This document shows positions 1-6,848 of a stretch of DNA of 8,507 nt, one piece after another. This DNA is from Acholeplasmataceae bacterium UBA6190 (GTDB lineage Bacteria; Bacillota_I; Bacilli_A; Acholeplasmatales; Acholeplasmataceae), in the NCBI GenBank assembly GCA_002422045.1, contig DITG01000017.1:1-8507 (forward strand), read 5' to 3'. Numbering within the stretch: position 1 is the first letter of the stretch; the number at the start of each line of letters is the position of its first letter. The position numbers were made by a program, and so were the translations under genes. Under the pieces are notes generated by a model. It was given only the letters and a program-made list of their open reading frames with translations. It had not been told where the DNA came from and made no database searches.

Positions 1-22
1 CTATAATAATGATGGTGATGTC

Positions 23-598
23 ATGCATATTGTCTTTGGTGGCTCATTCAATCCACCAACCATCGCACATCAGCATATGATTGACCAACTCAAAGAGGCT
101 TTCCCCCAGTCTCGCATTTTGATTTTACCCGTGGGTGATGACTATAACAAGAAAGCATTGATTTCAATCAAGCATCGGATTCAAATGCTCGAACTGATGA
201 TTGATGGTGCTTCTGATGTCACAGTTTCCGATCTTGAAGCCAGAAGAACCTGGAAAGGTACCCTGGCAAGTCTGGATGAATTGTCGAAATCCTATCGTGA
301 TATCCACTTTGTCATCGGATCTGATCAGTTATCCGGTCTCTTCGAATGGATTGACTATCAGAGGTTACTTGAGACATATCCCTTCATCGTGATGACTAGA
401 GAAGGATCACTTTCTGAAAACGAAGCTGAAGCAATGTTTGCGCATATCAGGCACCGGTTTACATTCATCACATTCAATCGAAACATTTCATCCACATTGG
501 TCAGAAACAACATCAAACAGGCAGCACCTTATCTCAAACCTTCGGTATATCAGTATATTTTAGACAATCATCTCTATGAGGAGACAAAACATGTATAA
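23..598 (+). CDS. nadD: Nicotinate-nucleotide adenylyltransferase (NadD)
   Basis: Transfers AMP from ATP to nicotinate mononucleotide, giving deamido-NAD, the next-to-last step of NAD synthesis in the cytoplasm. The 191-residue protein has the usual family length. Residues 6-16 (GGSFNPPTIAH) form the nucleotidyltransferase superfamily signature. Ser-Asp in GSDQL (99-103), Trp109 and the C-terminal ISSTLVR motif (155-161), which binds ATP phosphates, are all present. The usual HxGH appears as TIAH (13-16), so the first His is Thr and the Gly is Ala; His16 is kept. Such a (H/T)xxH variant is tolerated in the superfamily. The ATG at 23 places the conserved beta strand (HIVFGGSFN) right at the N-terminus, as expected, although the upstream sequence has only a weak GGTGAT-like ribosome site. 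The last 8 bases overlap nadE, whose product uses this product. The divergent motif leaves a small doubt over whether NaMN or NMN is preferred. Confidence 0.9.
   Translation: MHIVFGGSFNPPTIAHQHMIDQLKEAFPQSRILILPVGDDYNKKALISIKHRIQMLELMIDGASDVTVSDLEARRTWKGTLASLDELSKSYRDIHFVIGSDQLSGLFEWIDYQRLLETYPFIVMTREGSLSENEAEAMFAHIRHRFTFITFNRNISSTLVRNNIKQAAPYLKPSVYQYILDNHLYEETKHV
578..583 (+). promoter_or_regulatory. Ribosome binding site that fixes the nadE start
   Basis: GAGGAG lies 7 bases before the ATG at 591, inside the 3' end of nadD. An in-frame ATG at 576 would put this site within the coding region and has no such site of its own, so 591 is the better start. The position inside nadD suggests translational coupling. 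Confidence 0.8.
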
Positions 599-2447
599 GC
601 ATGGATGGATCAAAGTATCAGCAGCAACTCCAAAAATCAGCGTCGGTGATCTCAAACACAACAAAGATGTCATTCTTTCCATCTTGAACCAAACGGCATC
701 CGCGATCATTGTCTTTCCTGAACTTTCTGTCACAGGTTATACGTCCTCTGATCTTTTCTATCAGGAATCCTATATTGCAGAAGCCAAGGAAACACTCAAA
801 GAAATCATTGAAGAAACGACCTATCAAGGCGTCTATATCTTAGGCGCTCCTTTGGATTTGTATGGCATTTTGTATAACTGCGCAGTCATCGTCAAGCAAA
901 AGAAGATCTTGGGTGTCGTACCCAAGCACTATTTACCCAACTATCATGAGTTTTATGAAAAGCGCTGGTTCCATACAGGCTTCAAGACACAGATGAAGTC
1001 CATCAAGCTCTATGGCAAGGATGTGCCTTTTGGTTATCTGATCTTCGAAGATGCAGAACAAGGCATCCGCTTCGGTGTTGAAATCTGTCAAGATCTCTGG
1101 GCAGCTTACAGTCCCTCTGATGACATGAGTCTGGCTGGAGCAAATCTCTTTTTCAATCTTTCAGCATCCACTGAACGTGTCGGGAAACCGATGGTCAGAA
1201 GACATTTGGTGCTCGATCATTCCAGAAAACAGATGGCAGCCTACGTCTATACCTCCTCAGGACATTTCGAGTCCTCCAGCGAAGTCGTCTACTCCGCACA
1301 CAAACTCATTGCCTCCCAAGGCGTTATGGTTGCTGAATATGCAGATTTTGACATGGATTCCACCGTGCTTTCTGCTGACATTGACATTGCAGCCATCAAT
1401 TACCAGAAACGACAAGATTCAACTTACCGTGACATGCACATGCTCATTCAAAATCACTACCAATTTATCCCTGTTGTGTTTGAAACGAGTGATCACTACC
1501 ATTTTGAAAAGCCACTCAATCAGAAACCTTTCATACCTACAGTCGACTTAGAGAGCGAGATCAAACTTGCCAATCATCTTCAGACCTTTGGACTGATCAA
1601 ACGGATTGACTCACTGCCAAAGAGTTCTTCTAAAATCGTGATTGGCATATCGGGTGGTCTTGATTCGGCACTTGCACTCATCGTGAGCCATCAGGCGATG
1701 ATTAAACTTGGCAGAAGTCCGAAAGATATCATCGCTGTCACCATGCCTGCCAACGCGACATCGAAAGCCAGCAAATCGGCAGCCAACCGTTTGATGGAAG
1801 CACTCGGCGTGACGCGTTTTGAAATTCCGATCCATGATGCCGTTGATTTGCATCTGAAATCAATCCAGCATGAAGATAAAGACATTACCTATGAAAATGC
1901 CCAAGCTCGGATGAGAACACTCATTTTGATGGATCTTGCCAACAAGCATGGCGGATTTGTCTTGGGTACAGGTGATTTATCAGAAATTGCGATGGGATGG
2001 ATGACCTATAATGGTGATCAGATGAGCATGTATGGCGTCAACTCAGGGTTGCCGAAAACATGGGTACAACTTCTGATTGACTATCATGCAAAACATGACT
2101 ATCAGCATGCATCTGATGTCTTAAATCATATTTTAAAAGCACCAATCACACCGGAACTGCTTGAAAACCAGGATACTGAAGCATCGATTGGACGTTATGA
2201 TGTCAATGATTTCATTTTGTATCACCATTTGGAACAAGGTGCGGATGAGCAGAAGATCGAATGGCTCATTCAGTATGCGTTTGCCATGAGCGAACATGAA
2301 GCGAAAGTCTATGTGAAGCGTTTCTTTGGCCGGTTCTATTCCCAGCAATTCAAACGCCAAACCCTCCCAGAGGGACCAAAAATCCTCGGCATTAGTCTGT
2401 CTCCTAGGGGACAATACCGGATGCCCAGTGATGTGAAAAGAAAGTGA
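591..2447 (+). CDS. nadE: Glutamine-dependent NAD+ synthetase (NadE)
   Basis: Amidates deamido-NAD to NAD using ATP, with ammonia released from glutamine by its own N-terminal domain. Residues 1 to about 290 are a nitrilase-type (CN hydrolase) glutaminase domain whose triad is visible: Glu44 in FPELSVTGY, Lys112 in VPKHYLPNY and Cys166 in GVEICQDLW. The synthetase domain from about residue 325 carries the PP-loop SGGLDSA (354-360), ENAQARMR (435-442), GTGDLSEIAMGW (459-470) and a C-terminal SPRGQYRMPSD (604-614). At 618 residues it is the long two-domain form, not the short ammonia-dependent enzyme of about 275 residues. The start at 591 is set by GAGGAG 7 bases upstream. It overlaps nadD by 8 bases and ends with TGA 4 bases before mnmA, so it is almost certainly cotranscribed with both. 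All key residues are intact. Confidence 0.96.
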   Translation: MYKHGWIKVSAATPKISVGDLKHNKDVILSILNQTASAIIVFPELSVTGYTSSDLFYQESYIAEAKETLKEIIEETTYQGVYILGAPLDLYGILYNCAVIVKQKKILGVVPKHYLPNYHEFYEKRWFHTGFKTQMKSIKLYGKDVPFGYLIFEDAEQGIRFGVEICQDLWAAYSPSDDMSLAGANLFFNLSASTERVGKPMVRRHLVLDHSRKQMAAYVYTSSGHFESSSEVVYSAHKLIASQGVMVAEYADFDMDSTVLSADIDIAAINYQKRQDSTYRDMHMLIQNHYQFIPVVFETSDHYHFEKPLNQKPFIPTVDLESEIKLANHLQTFGLIKRIDSLPKSSSKIVIGISGGLDSALALIVSHQAMIKLGRSPKDIIAVTMPANATSKASKSAANRLMEALGVTRFEIPIHDAVDLHLKSIQHEDKDITYENAQARMRTLILMDLANKHGGFVLGTGDLSEIAMGWMTYNGDQMSMYGVNSGLPKTWVQLLIDYHAKHDYQHASDVLNHILKAPITPELLENQDTEASIGRYDVNDFILYHHLEQGADEQKIEWLIQYAFAMSEHEAKVYVKRFFGRFYSQQFKRQTLPEGPKILGISLSPRGQYRMPSDVKRK

Positions 2448-2451
2448 ATAC

Positions 2452-3579
2452 ATGCGTAAAAAAGTAATCATCGGTTTAAGCGGTGGCGTAGACAGTTCAG
2501 TCGCCGCATATCTACTCATCAAAGACGGCTACGATGTGGAAGCCGTTTTTATGCGTAATTGGGATAGTGCAACCAATCGGGATGTCTTGGGCAATCCAAC
2601 CGTCTTCGATGAAGTCTGTGAACAGGAAAAAGATTATATGGATGCACTTGAGGTTGCCAACAAACTTGGCATCGTCTTGCACAAGGTCGATTTTATCGAA
2701 GATTACTGGGACAGAGTATTCTCCTATTTCTTAAGTGAATACAAGAAAAACAGAACACCCAATCCTGATGTCTTATGCAACAACGAAATCAAGTTCAAGG
2801 CATTCATCGATTATGCGAGACGTTTTGATTTTGATTATATCGCGATGGGTCATTATGCGCAGATCGATCACTCAGGTGATGAACCAAGACTCATGAGAGC
2901 CAAAGATGCCAATAAGGATCAGACGTATTTTCTCTCACAACTCAGAACCGATCAGTTGAAGAATGTCTTATTTCCAATCGGTGCATTGGATAAACCAATG
3001 GTCAGAAAAATCGCGAAGGAACAAGGATTGATCACAGCGACCAAAAAAGATTCGACAGGCATTTGTTTCATCGGTGAACGCCATTTCAGTCAGTTTTTAG
3101 CCAACTATCTGCCTGCACAAGAAGGCGATATGAGAAGACTCGATGGGACTTATGTGAAAAAGCACTATGGTCTGATGAATTATACGATCGGACAACGAAA
3201 AGGTTTGGGTATCGGTGGATCCAAGGATGAAATCGGTGCTTGGTTTGTTGTAGGAAAAGATTTGACGACCAACACTCTCTATGTAGAACCGAACGGTGAA
3301 CATCCACACCTCTATAGCGATCGTGCACTCATCACGGATGTCGTCTGGAGAGGTCCCAAGTTATCAGGCAAGATGACGGCTAAGTTCCGATACCGTCAAA
3401 ATGATCATGATGTCGATGTCACGTGGATCGATGATTCAACCATCATGGTCCGCTACCCACAGATAATCAGATCCGTCACACCCGGACAAGTCTGTGCGTT
3501 TTACCAAGGAGACGTTTGTTTGGGATCCGGATTCATCCAGGAAGCTTATTTCGAGGACAAAGTCAGACAATACAGTTAA
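2452..3579 (+). CDS. mnmA: tRNA-specific 2-thiouridylase (MnmA/TrmU)
   Basis: Activates C2 of the wobble uridine of Lys, Glu and Gln tRNAs with ATP and inserts sulfur, giving the s2U part of mnm5s2U34. Sulfur comes from a cysteine desulfurase that is not in this window. The 375-residue protein has the family's usual length. The PP-loop SGGVDSS is at 10-16. The catalytic Cys109 lies in TPNPDVLCNNEIKF, with Asp106 before it, and the second Cys205 lies in STGICFIGERHF. YTIGQRKGLGIGG (244-256) marks the central domain, and SVTPGQVCAFYQGDVCLGSG (341-360) the C-terminal beta barrel. The ATG at 2452 opens directly on the beta strand before the PP-loop. There is only a weak purine-rich stretch (AAAAGAAAG, about 2436-2444) as ribosome site, so translation is probably coupled to nadE termination 4 bases upstream. 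Confidence 0.97.
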   Translation: MRKKVIIGLSGGVDSSVAAYLLIKDGYDVEAVFMRNWDSATNRDVLGNPTVFDEVCEQEKDYMDALEVANKLGIVLHKVDFIEDYWDRVFSYFLSEYKKNRTPNPDVLCNNEIKFKAFIDYARRFDFDYIAMGHYAQIDHSGDEPRLMRAKDANKDQTYFLSQLRTDQLKNVLFPIGALDKPMVRKIAKEQGLITATKKDSTGICFIGERHFSQFLANYLPAQEGDMRRLDGTYVKKHYGLMNYTIGQRKGLGIGGSKDEIGAWFVVGKDLTTNTLYVEPNGEHPHLYSDRALITDVVWRGPKLSGKMTAKFRYRQNDHDVDVTWIDDSTIMVRYPQIIRSVTPGQVCAFYQGDVCLGSGFIQEAYFEDKVRQYS

Positions 3580-3593
3580 GAAAACATTCATGC

Positions 3594-3613
3594 CTTGATG
3601 ATTCATCATCAGG
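3594..3613 (+). repeat. Small inverted repeat in the mnmA-recD2 spacer
   Basis: CTTGATGA, a TTCA loop and TCATCAGG can fold into an 8-base-pair stem with one G-T wobble. There is no T tract after it, so it does not look like an intrinsic terminator. It lies 14 bases after the mnmA stop and about 20 bases before the recD2 ribosome site. It could be a weak mRNA stabiliser, a pause site, an operator or chance. Confidence 0.35.
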
Positions 3614-3632
3614 ATCAAAACCAATATCCAAC

Positions 3633-3638
3633 AAGGAG
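3633..3638 (+). promoter_or_regulatory. Ribosome binding site of recD2
   Basis: AAGGAG ends 5 bases before the ATG at 3644 and is a strong Shine-Dalgarno match. A nearer ATG at 3640 is in a different frame and too close to be used. Confidence 0.8.
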
Positions 3639-3643
3639 TATGC

Positions 3644-5860
3644 ATGGACACCATCAAGGGAAAAGTCAAAAACTATGTCTTCCACAACGAAGAAAATAGT
3701 TACTCGATCGCAAGAGTCATCACCGAATCGAACCAAACCGTCACCATTGTCGGTTATTTTCCCATGGTCAGTGAGGATGTTGATTATGAATTTACCGGTA
3801 ACTGGGTCAAGCATCAGACATACGGTGAACAACTGAAAGTCGAGTCTTTCAAAAAGTCTGAACTGCAGAGTCTTCAGGGACTCATCAGTTATCTCTCATC
3901 GTCTTTTTTTCATGGGATCGGTCAGAAAACCGCTGAAAAAATCGTTGATATCCTAGGTCCAAACGCGATTCAAATGATTCTCAAAGACAAAACAGTCTTG
4001 AAAGCGGTTGGTTTGTCTGCCATCAGAATCGAAAAATTTTACCAGCAACTGCTCGAAAACCAGATGCACGAGCATATCTTGGTTGCTTTGTATGGGTATA
4101 ACTTATCCGGAAAACTCGCGATGAAACTCCTCGATACTTACAAGATGATGACCCTTGCAAAACTGGAAGAAAATCCGTATCGTCTGATCGATGACATCGA
4201 AGGCATCGGCTTCATCAAAGCAGATGAAATCGCCTCCAAACTCGGGATTGCCAAAGATGATCCAAGACGTATCAAAGCCTCCATCATTTATGCGATGCAA
4301 ACGATTGCCTATCAGAATGGAGACTTGTATCTGACGGAGCAACAGGTCCATAAGATCACAGAACAAGTACTCGGTGCACCTTCTGACTTGAATTCAGCGA
4401 TCCTCGAACTCCAAAACGAAAAACGGATCATCATCGAAGAAGATCGTTATTATCTATCTTCATCCTATGTCACGGAAAACCAATTGGCAGAAGCCATACT
4501 CAATCTATCATCTGATCAGCCTGAGATGCTCGATCAAGAATATCTTTCGACCTTGCTCGATGCCGTTGAAATTCAAAAAAACATTCAATATACCAAAGTA
4601 CAAAAAGAAGCGATACTCACTTCCCTTTCGAGTTCGGTATCCATCATCACAGGGGGTCCTGGTACAGGCAAGACGACGATCATCGACGGCTTGCTTGAAG
4701 TCTACCGGATTTACCACAAACTGAACTTGAAGCATCCCATGATTCATGAAAAAATCGCACTCATGGCACCAACAGGCAGAGCTGCCAAGCGGATGAAAGA
4801 GTTATTGGATATGGATGCCAAGACGATTCATAGACATCTTGGATACAACTATGACGGCGAATTTTCTTACGATGAGAAAAGACCGATGCCCCAAACACTC
4901 ATCATCATCGACGAGGCTTCGATGATTGACCTGTTTCTTGCAAAAAAACTGTTTTCAGCCATCAAGAAAGGTGCTCAGGTGGTTATTGTCGGTGACGTCG
5001 ACCAATTGCCATCGGTCGGTCCGGGACAGATCTTATCCGATCTGATCGAATCAGGTGTCTTGCCTGTGGTTCGTTTGAACGAGATACACAGACAAGCCAA
5101 GGATTCCAAAATCATCACACTGGCAAGACTTGTCAACGAACAAAACCTGTCATTGCAGGATTTAAGTAGCGATGCTGACGTTTTCTTATACAAAGCATCT
5201 CCCGAACGCATCTTGGATGTCATTGTCAAGCAAGTCAAAGGCGCGCTTGACGAAGGCTATTCGATGATTGATGACATTCAGATTCTAGCGCCGATGTACA
5301 AAGGCGATCTTGGTATCGATAATTTCAACCGCGTATTGCAAGAAGCATTCAATCCGAATAAAGATGTCAAAATGTCCTATGGAGACAAACACTATTATGT
5401 CGGGGACAAAGTCATTCAGCTCGTCAATGATCCCGAACGCCTGATCATGAATGGTGATATCGGGAAAGTGAAATCCATCAAGATGAATCATCAGAACGAA
5501 CCCTATATGGTCGTTTCATTTGACGACAATGATGTCATGTATGAAAAAGCAGATCTTGAAGAACTGAATCTTGCCTATTGTGTGAGTATCCATAAATCTC
5601 AAGGTAGCGAATATAAGATTGTCATGTTACCCATGGTCAGGGCACATATGCATATGCTGAAAAAAGAGCTCATCTACACAGCGATGACACGAGCGAAACG
5701 CTTTTTGATCATCTTGGGCGATATGAATCTTTTGATCTATGCCGCCAATCACCTATCTGAAAAAAGACAGACCACTCTATCCAAACGCCTCAATGCGGAT
5801 TTACCACTGCATGCGGAAAAAGATGAGCTAGAGTCGTTGTCTCCTTATGATTTTATGTAG
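3644..5860 (+). CDS. recD2: RecD-like DNA helicase (RecD2)
   Basis: ATP-driven 5'-to-3' superfamily 1B DNA helicase of the RecD2 type found in bacteria without RecBCD; in other species it is tied to DNA repair and replication-fork integrity. The 738-residue protein begins with the RecD2-specific N-terminal region: a small beta domain (about 1-75), then helix-hairpin-helix segments around FHGIGQKTAEKI (89-100) and IEGIGFIKADEIASKLGI (185-202). The helicase core has Walker A GGPGTGKTT (337-345), motif Ia APTGRAAKRM (375-384), Walker B IIIDEAS (420-426), motif III GDVDQLPSVGPG (450-461), RLNEIHRQ (477-484), motif V SIHKSQGSEY (648-657) and motif VI YTAMTRAK (678-685) with the arginine finger. 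The long N-terminus separates it from RecBCD-type RecD. It follows mnmA by 64 bases on the same strand and may be read through from it. It ends in TAG; all motifs look functional. Confidence 0.95.
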   Translation: MDTIKGKVKNYVFHNEENSYSIARVITESNQTVTIVGYFPMVSEDVDYEFTGNWVKHQTYGEQLKVESFKKSELQSLQGLISYLSSSFFHGIGQKTAEKIVDILGPNAIQMILKDKTVLKAVGLSAIRIEKFYQQLLENQMHEHILVALYGYNLSGKLAMKLLDTYKMMTLAKLEENPYRLIDDIEGIGFIKADEIASKLGIAKDDPRRIKASIIYAMQTIAYQNGDLYLTEQQVHKITEQVLGAPSDLNSAILELQNEKRIIIEEDRYYLSSSYVTENQLAEAILNLSSDQPEMLDQEYLSTLLDAVEIQKNIQYTKVQKEAILTSLSSSVSIITGGPGTGKTTIIDGLLEVYRIYHKLNLKHPMIHEKIALMAPTGRAAKRMKELLDMDAKTIHRHLGYNYDGEFSYDEKRPMPQTLIIIDEASMIDLFLAKKLFSAIKKGAQVVIVGDVDQLPSVGPGQILSDLIESGVLPVVRLNEIHRQAKDSKIITLARLVNEQNLSLQDLSSDADVFLYKASPERILDVIVKQVKGALDEGYSMIDDIQILAPMYKGDLGIDNFNRVLQEAFNPNKDVKMSYGDKHYYVGDKVIQLVNDPERLIMNGDIGKVKSIKMNHQNEPYMVVSFDDNDVMYEKADLEELNLAYCVSIHKSQGSEYKIVMLPMVRAHMHMLKKELIYTAMTRAKRFLIILGDMNLLIYAANHLSEKRQTTLSKRLNADLPLHAEKDELESLSPYDFM

Positions 5861-5944
5861 AAGATTTGAAGGCGTTTTCATCAAGAAAAGGTCTTAATCA
5901 AGCGATAAGATGCATCTAAAGTGATACTGGTTGCAGAATAGACG

Positions 5945-5953
5945 TGCTATAAT
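5945..5953 (+). promoter_or_regulatory. Extended -10 promoter for the membrane protein gene
   Basis: TGCTATAAT is a perfect TGnTATAAT extended -10 element, 35 bases before the ATG at 5989. No good -35 box sits at the standard 16-18-base spacing (the hexamer there, about 5925-5930, is TACTGG), which is typical of extended -10 promoters. Transcription would start near 5960 and give a leader of about 29 bases. The rest of the 128-base spacer (5861-5988) shows no gene and no convincing recD2 terminator. Confidence 0.65.
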
Positions 5954-5975
5954 ATAAGTCGTCATCGATCAACTT

Positions 5976-5983
5976 GAGGGGGG
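5976..5983 (+). promoter_or_regulatory. Ribosome binding site that fixes the membrane protein start
   Basis: GAGGGGGG lies 5 bases before the ATG at 5989. A TTG at 5974 opens the same frame but would place this purine block inside the coding sequence, so the ATG at 5989 is preferred. Confidence 0.7.
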
Positions 5984-5988
5984 TCACC

Positions 5989-6810
5989 ATGCAATCAGTC
6001 ATCATTTCTATCCTAGAATTTTTAAACACGTCCATGAAAGAACCACAGCCTTATGCATCATTTTCAAAGGGTTGGTTTCACTATTTGTCACTCGCACTTT
6101 TTGTGGTCGTAACGATCATCATCATCAGAAGCATGAGACACATGAACAAACAACAACTCAACCGATTCCTGATTGGTTTTTCGGTCGTCCTGCTCACCTT
6201 TGAAGTTTACAAGCAAATCATCTTCACGTATCAGGCAGGGGGCAGCTATCAGTGGTATGCGTTTCCGTTCCAGTTTTGTTCAACACCGATGTATATCGCA
6301 CTGATCGCCGGATTTGCCAAGAACACACGCATTAGGGACAGCCTCATCGCCTTTCTGGGAACTTTCGGATTGTTTGCAGGACTCGCTGTCATGCTTTATC
6401 CGGAAACCGTCTTCATCACAACCGTCGGGATCAACATTCAAACCATGGTGCATCATGGGGGGATGGCAGCAGTGGGCATCGCGCTACTCGCCACTCAAAT
6501 CAAACATTCATGGTCTTCCATACTCAAAGGTGTCATTGTGTTTTCCATACTGGTGACGATTGCAATTCTGATGAACACTGTCTTCAACACCTGGATTGAA
6601 CAAGGCACATTCAATATGTTCTTCATCAATCCCCGATTTGAAAACGGCATACCGATCTTGTCAATCTTCCAACCTCTGGTCTCACCACTGATTTTCGATA
6701 TCATCTACGTTGTCGGATTCTCCTTGGTAGCATCTCTCATGATGGGTATTTCAGTAATGTTAAGAGTGATGTTTAAAGCTAAAATCAAAACCATATTGCA
6801 ACACTCATAA
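5989..6810 (+). CDS. Polytopic membrane protein resembling the YwaF/TIGR02206/TMEM164 family
   Basis: This 273-residue protein is very hydrophobic. Membrane segments can be read at roughly 30-48, 60-79, 99-111, 117-137, 155-170, 179-199 and 235-262, about seven in all, so it sits in the cytoplasmic membrane. The pattern FPFQFCSTPMY (92-102), then a His pair in MVHHGGMA (153-160), then an Asn-Pro region (FFINPRFENGIPIL, 211-224) before the last helices is like YwaF/TIGR02206 proteins, related to eukaryotic TMEM164. In TMEM164 a Cys and a His are reported to support acyl transfer to ether phospholipids; Cys97 and His155/156 could be the counterparts. That role here is inference only, and no substrate can be named. 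It has its own promoter and terminator, so it appears monocistronic. The start at 5989 is chosen for the purine-rich site 5 bases upstream. I am sure it is a real membrane protein gene, less so of the family. Confidence 0.75.
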   Translation: MQSVIISILEFLNTSMKEPQPYASFSKGWFHYLSLALFVVVTIIIIRSMRHMNKQQLNRFLIGFSVVLLTFEVYKQIIFTYQAGGSYQWYAFPFQFCSTPMYIALIAGFAKNTRIRDSLIAFLGTFGLFAGLAVMLYPETVFITTVGINIQTMVHHGGMAAVGIALLATQIKHSWSSILKGVIVFSILVTIAILMNTVFNTWIEQGTFNMFFINPRFENGIPILSIFQPLVSPLIFDIIYVVGFSLVASLMMGISVMLRVMFKAKIKTILQHS

Positions 6811-6838
6811 AAAAAAGGCCAAATGGCCTTTTTTATTT
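6809..6838. terminator. Bidirectional intrinsic terminator
   Basis: AAAAAAGGCC, an AAAT loop and GGCCTTTTTT (6811-6834) form a perfect stem with A and T tracts on its flanks. Read on plus it ends the membrane protein gene, overlapping that gene's stop codon; read on minus it ends glgC. The G-C core is only 4 pairs, but the flanking A/T pairs extend the stem to 10. Its place between two convergent stop codons 38 bases apart supports use in both directions. Confidence 0.9.
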
Positions 6839-6848
6839 CGTGATGCGT

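Noticed and set aside
576..590. Upstream ATG as nadE start, adding five residues
   Set aside because: The strong GAGGAG site would then be inside the gene and nothing suitable precedes 576; family N-termini fit a start at 591.
1177..1551. 124-codon plus-strand frame inside nadE
   Set aside because: It is an alternative frame of the conserved glutaminase and linker region, with low-complexity Ser/Thr/Pro composition.
2133..2522. 129-codon minus-strand frame across the nadE-mnmA junction
   Set aside because: Antisense to two well-conserved genes and without domain-like content; it is a shadow frame.
5875..5889. TTTTC-ATCAA-GAAAA hairpin after recD2 as terminator
   Set aside because: Only five mostly A-T pairs and no T tract follow; too weak to call. 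recD2 may partly read through into the next gene.
5931..5936. TTGCAG as -35 box for the 5948 TATAAT
   Set aside because: The spacing is 11 bases, far below the 16-18 needed; the extended -10 explains the promoter better.
5974..5988. TTG start for the membrane protein, adding five residues
   Set aside because: It would cover the GAGGGGGG ribosome site, which is well spaced for the ATG at 5989.
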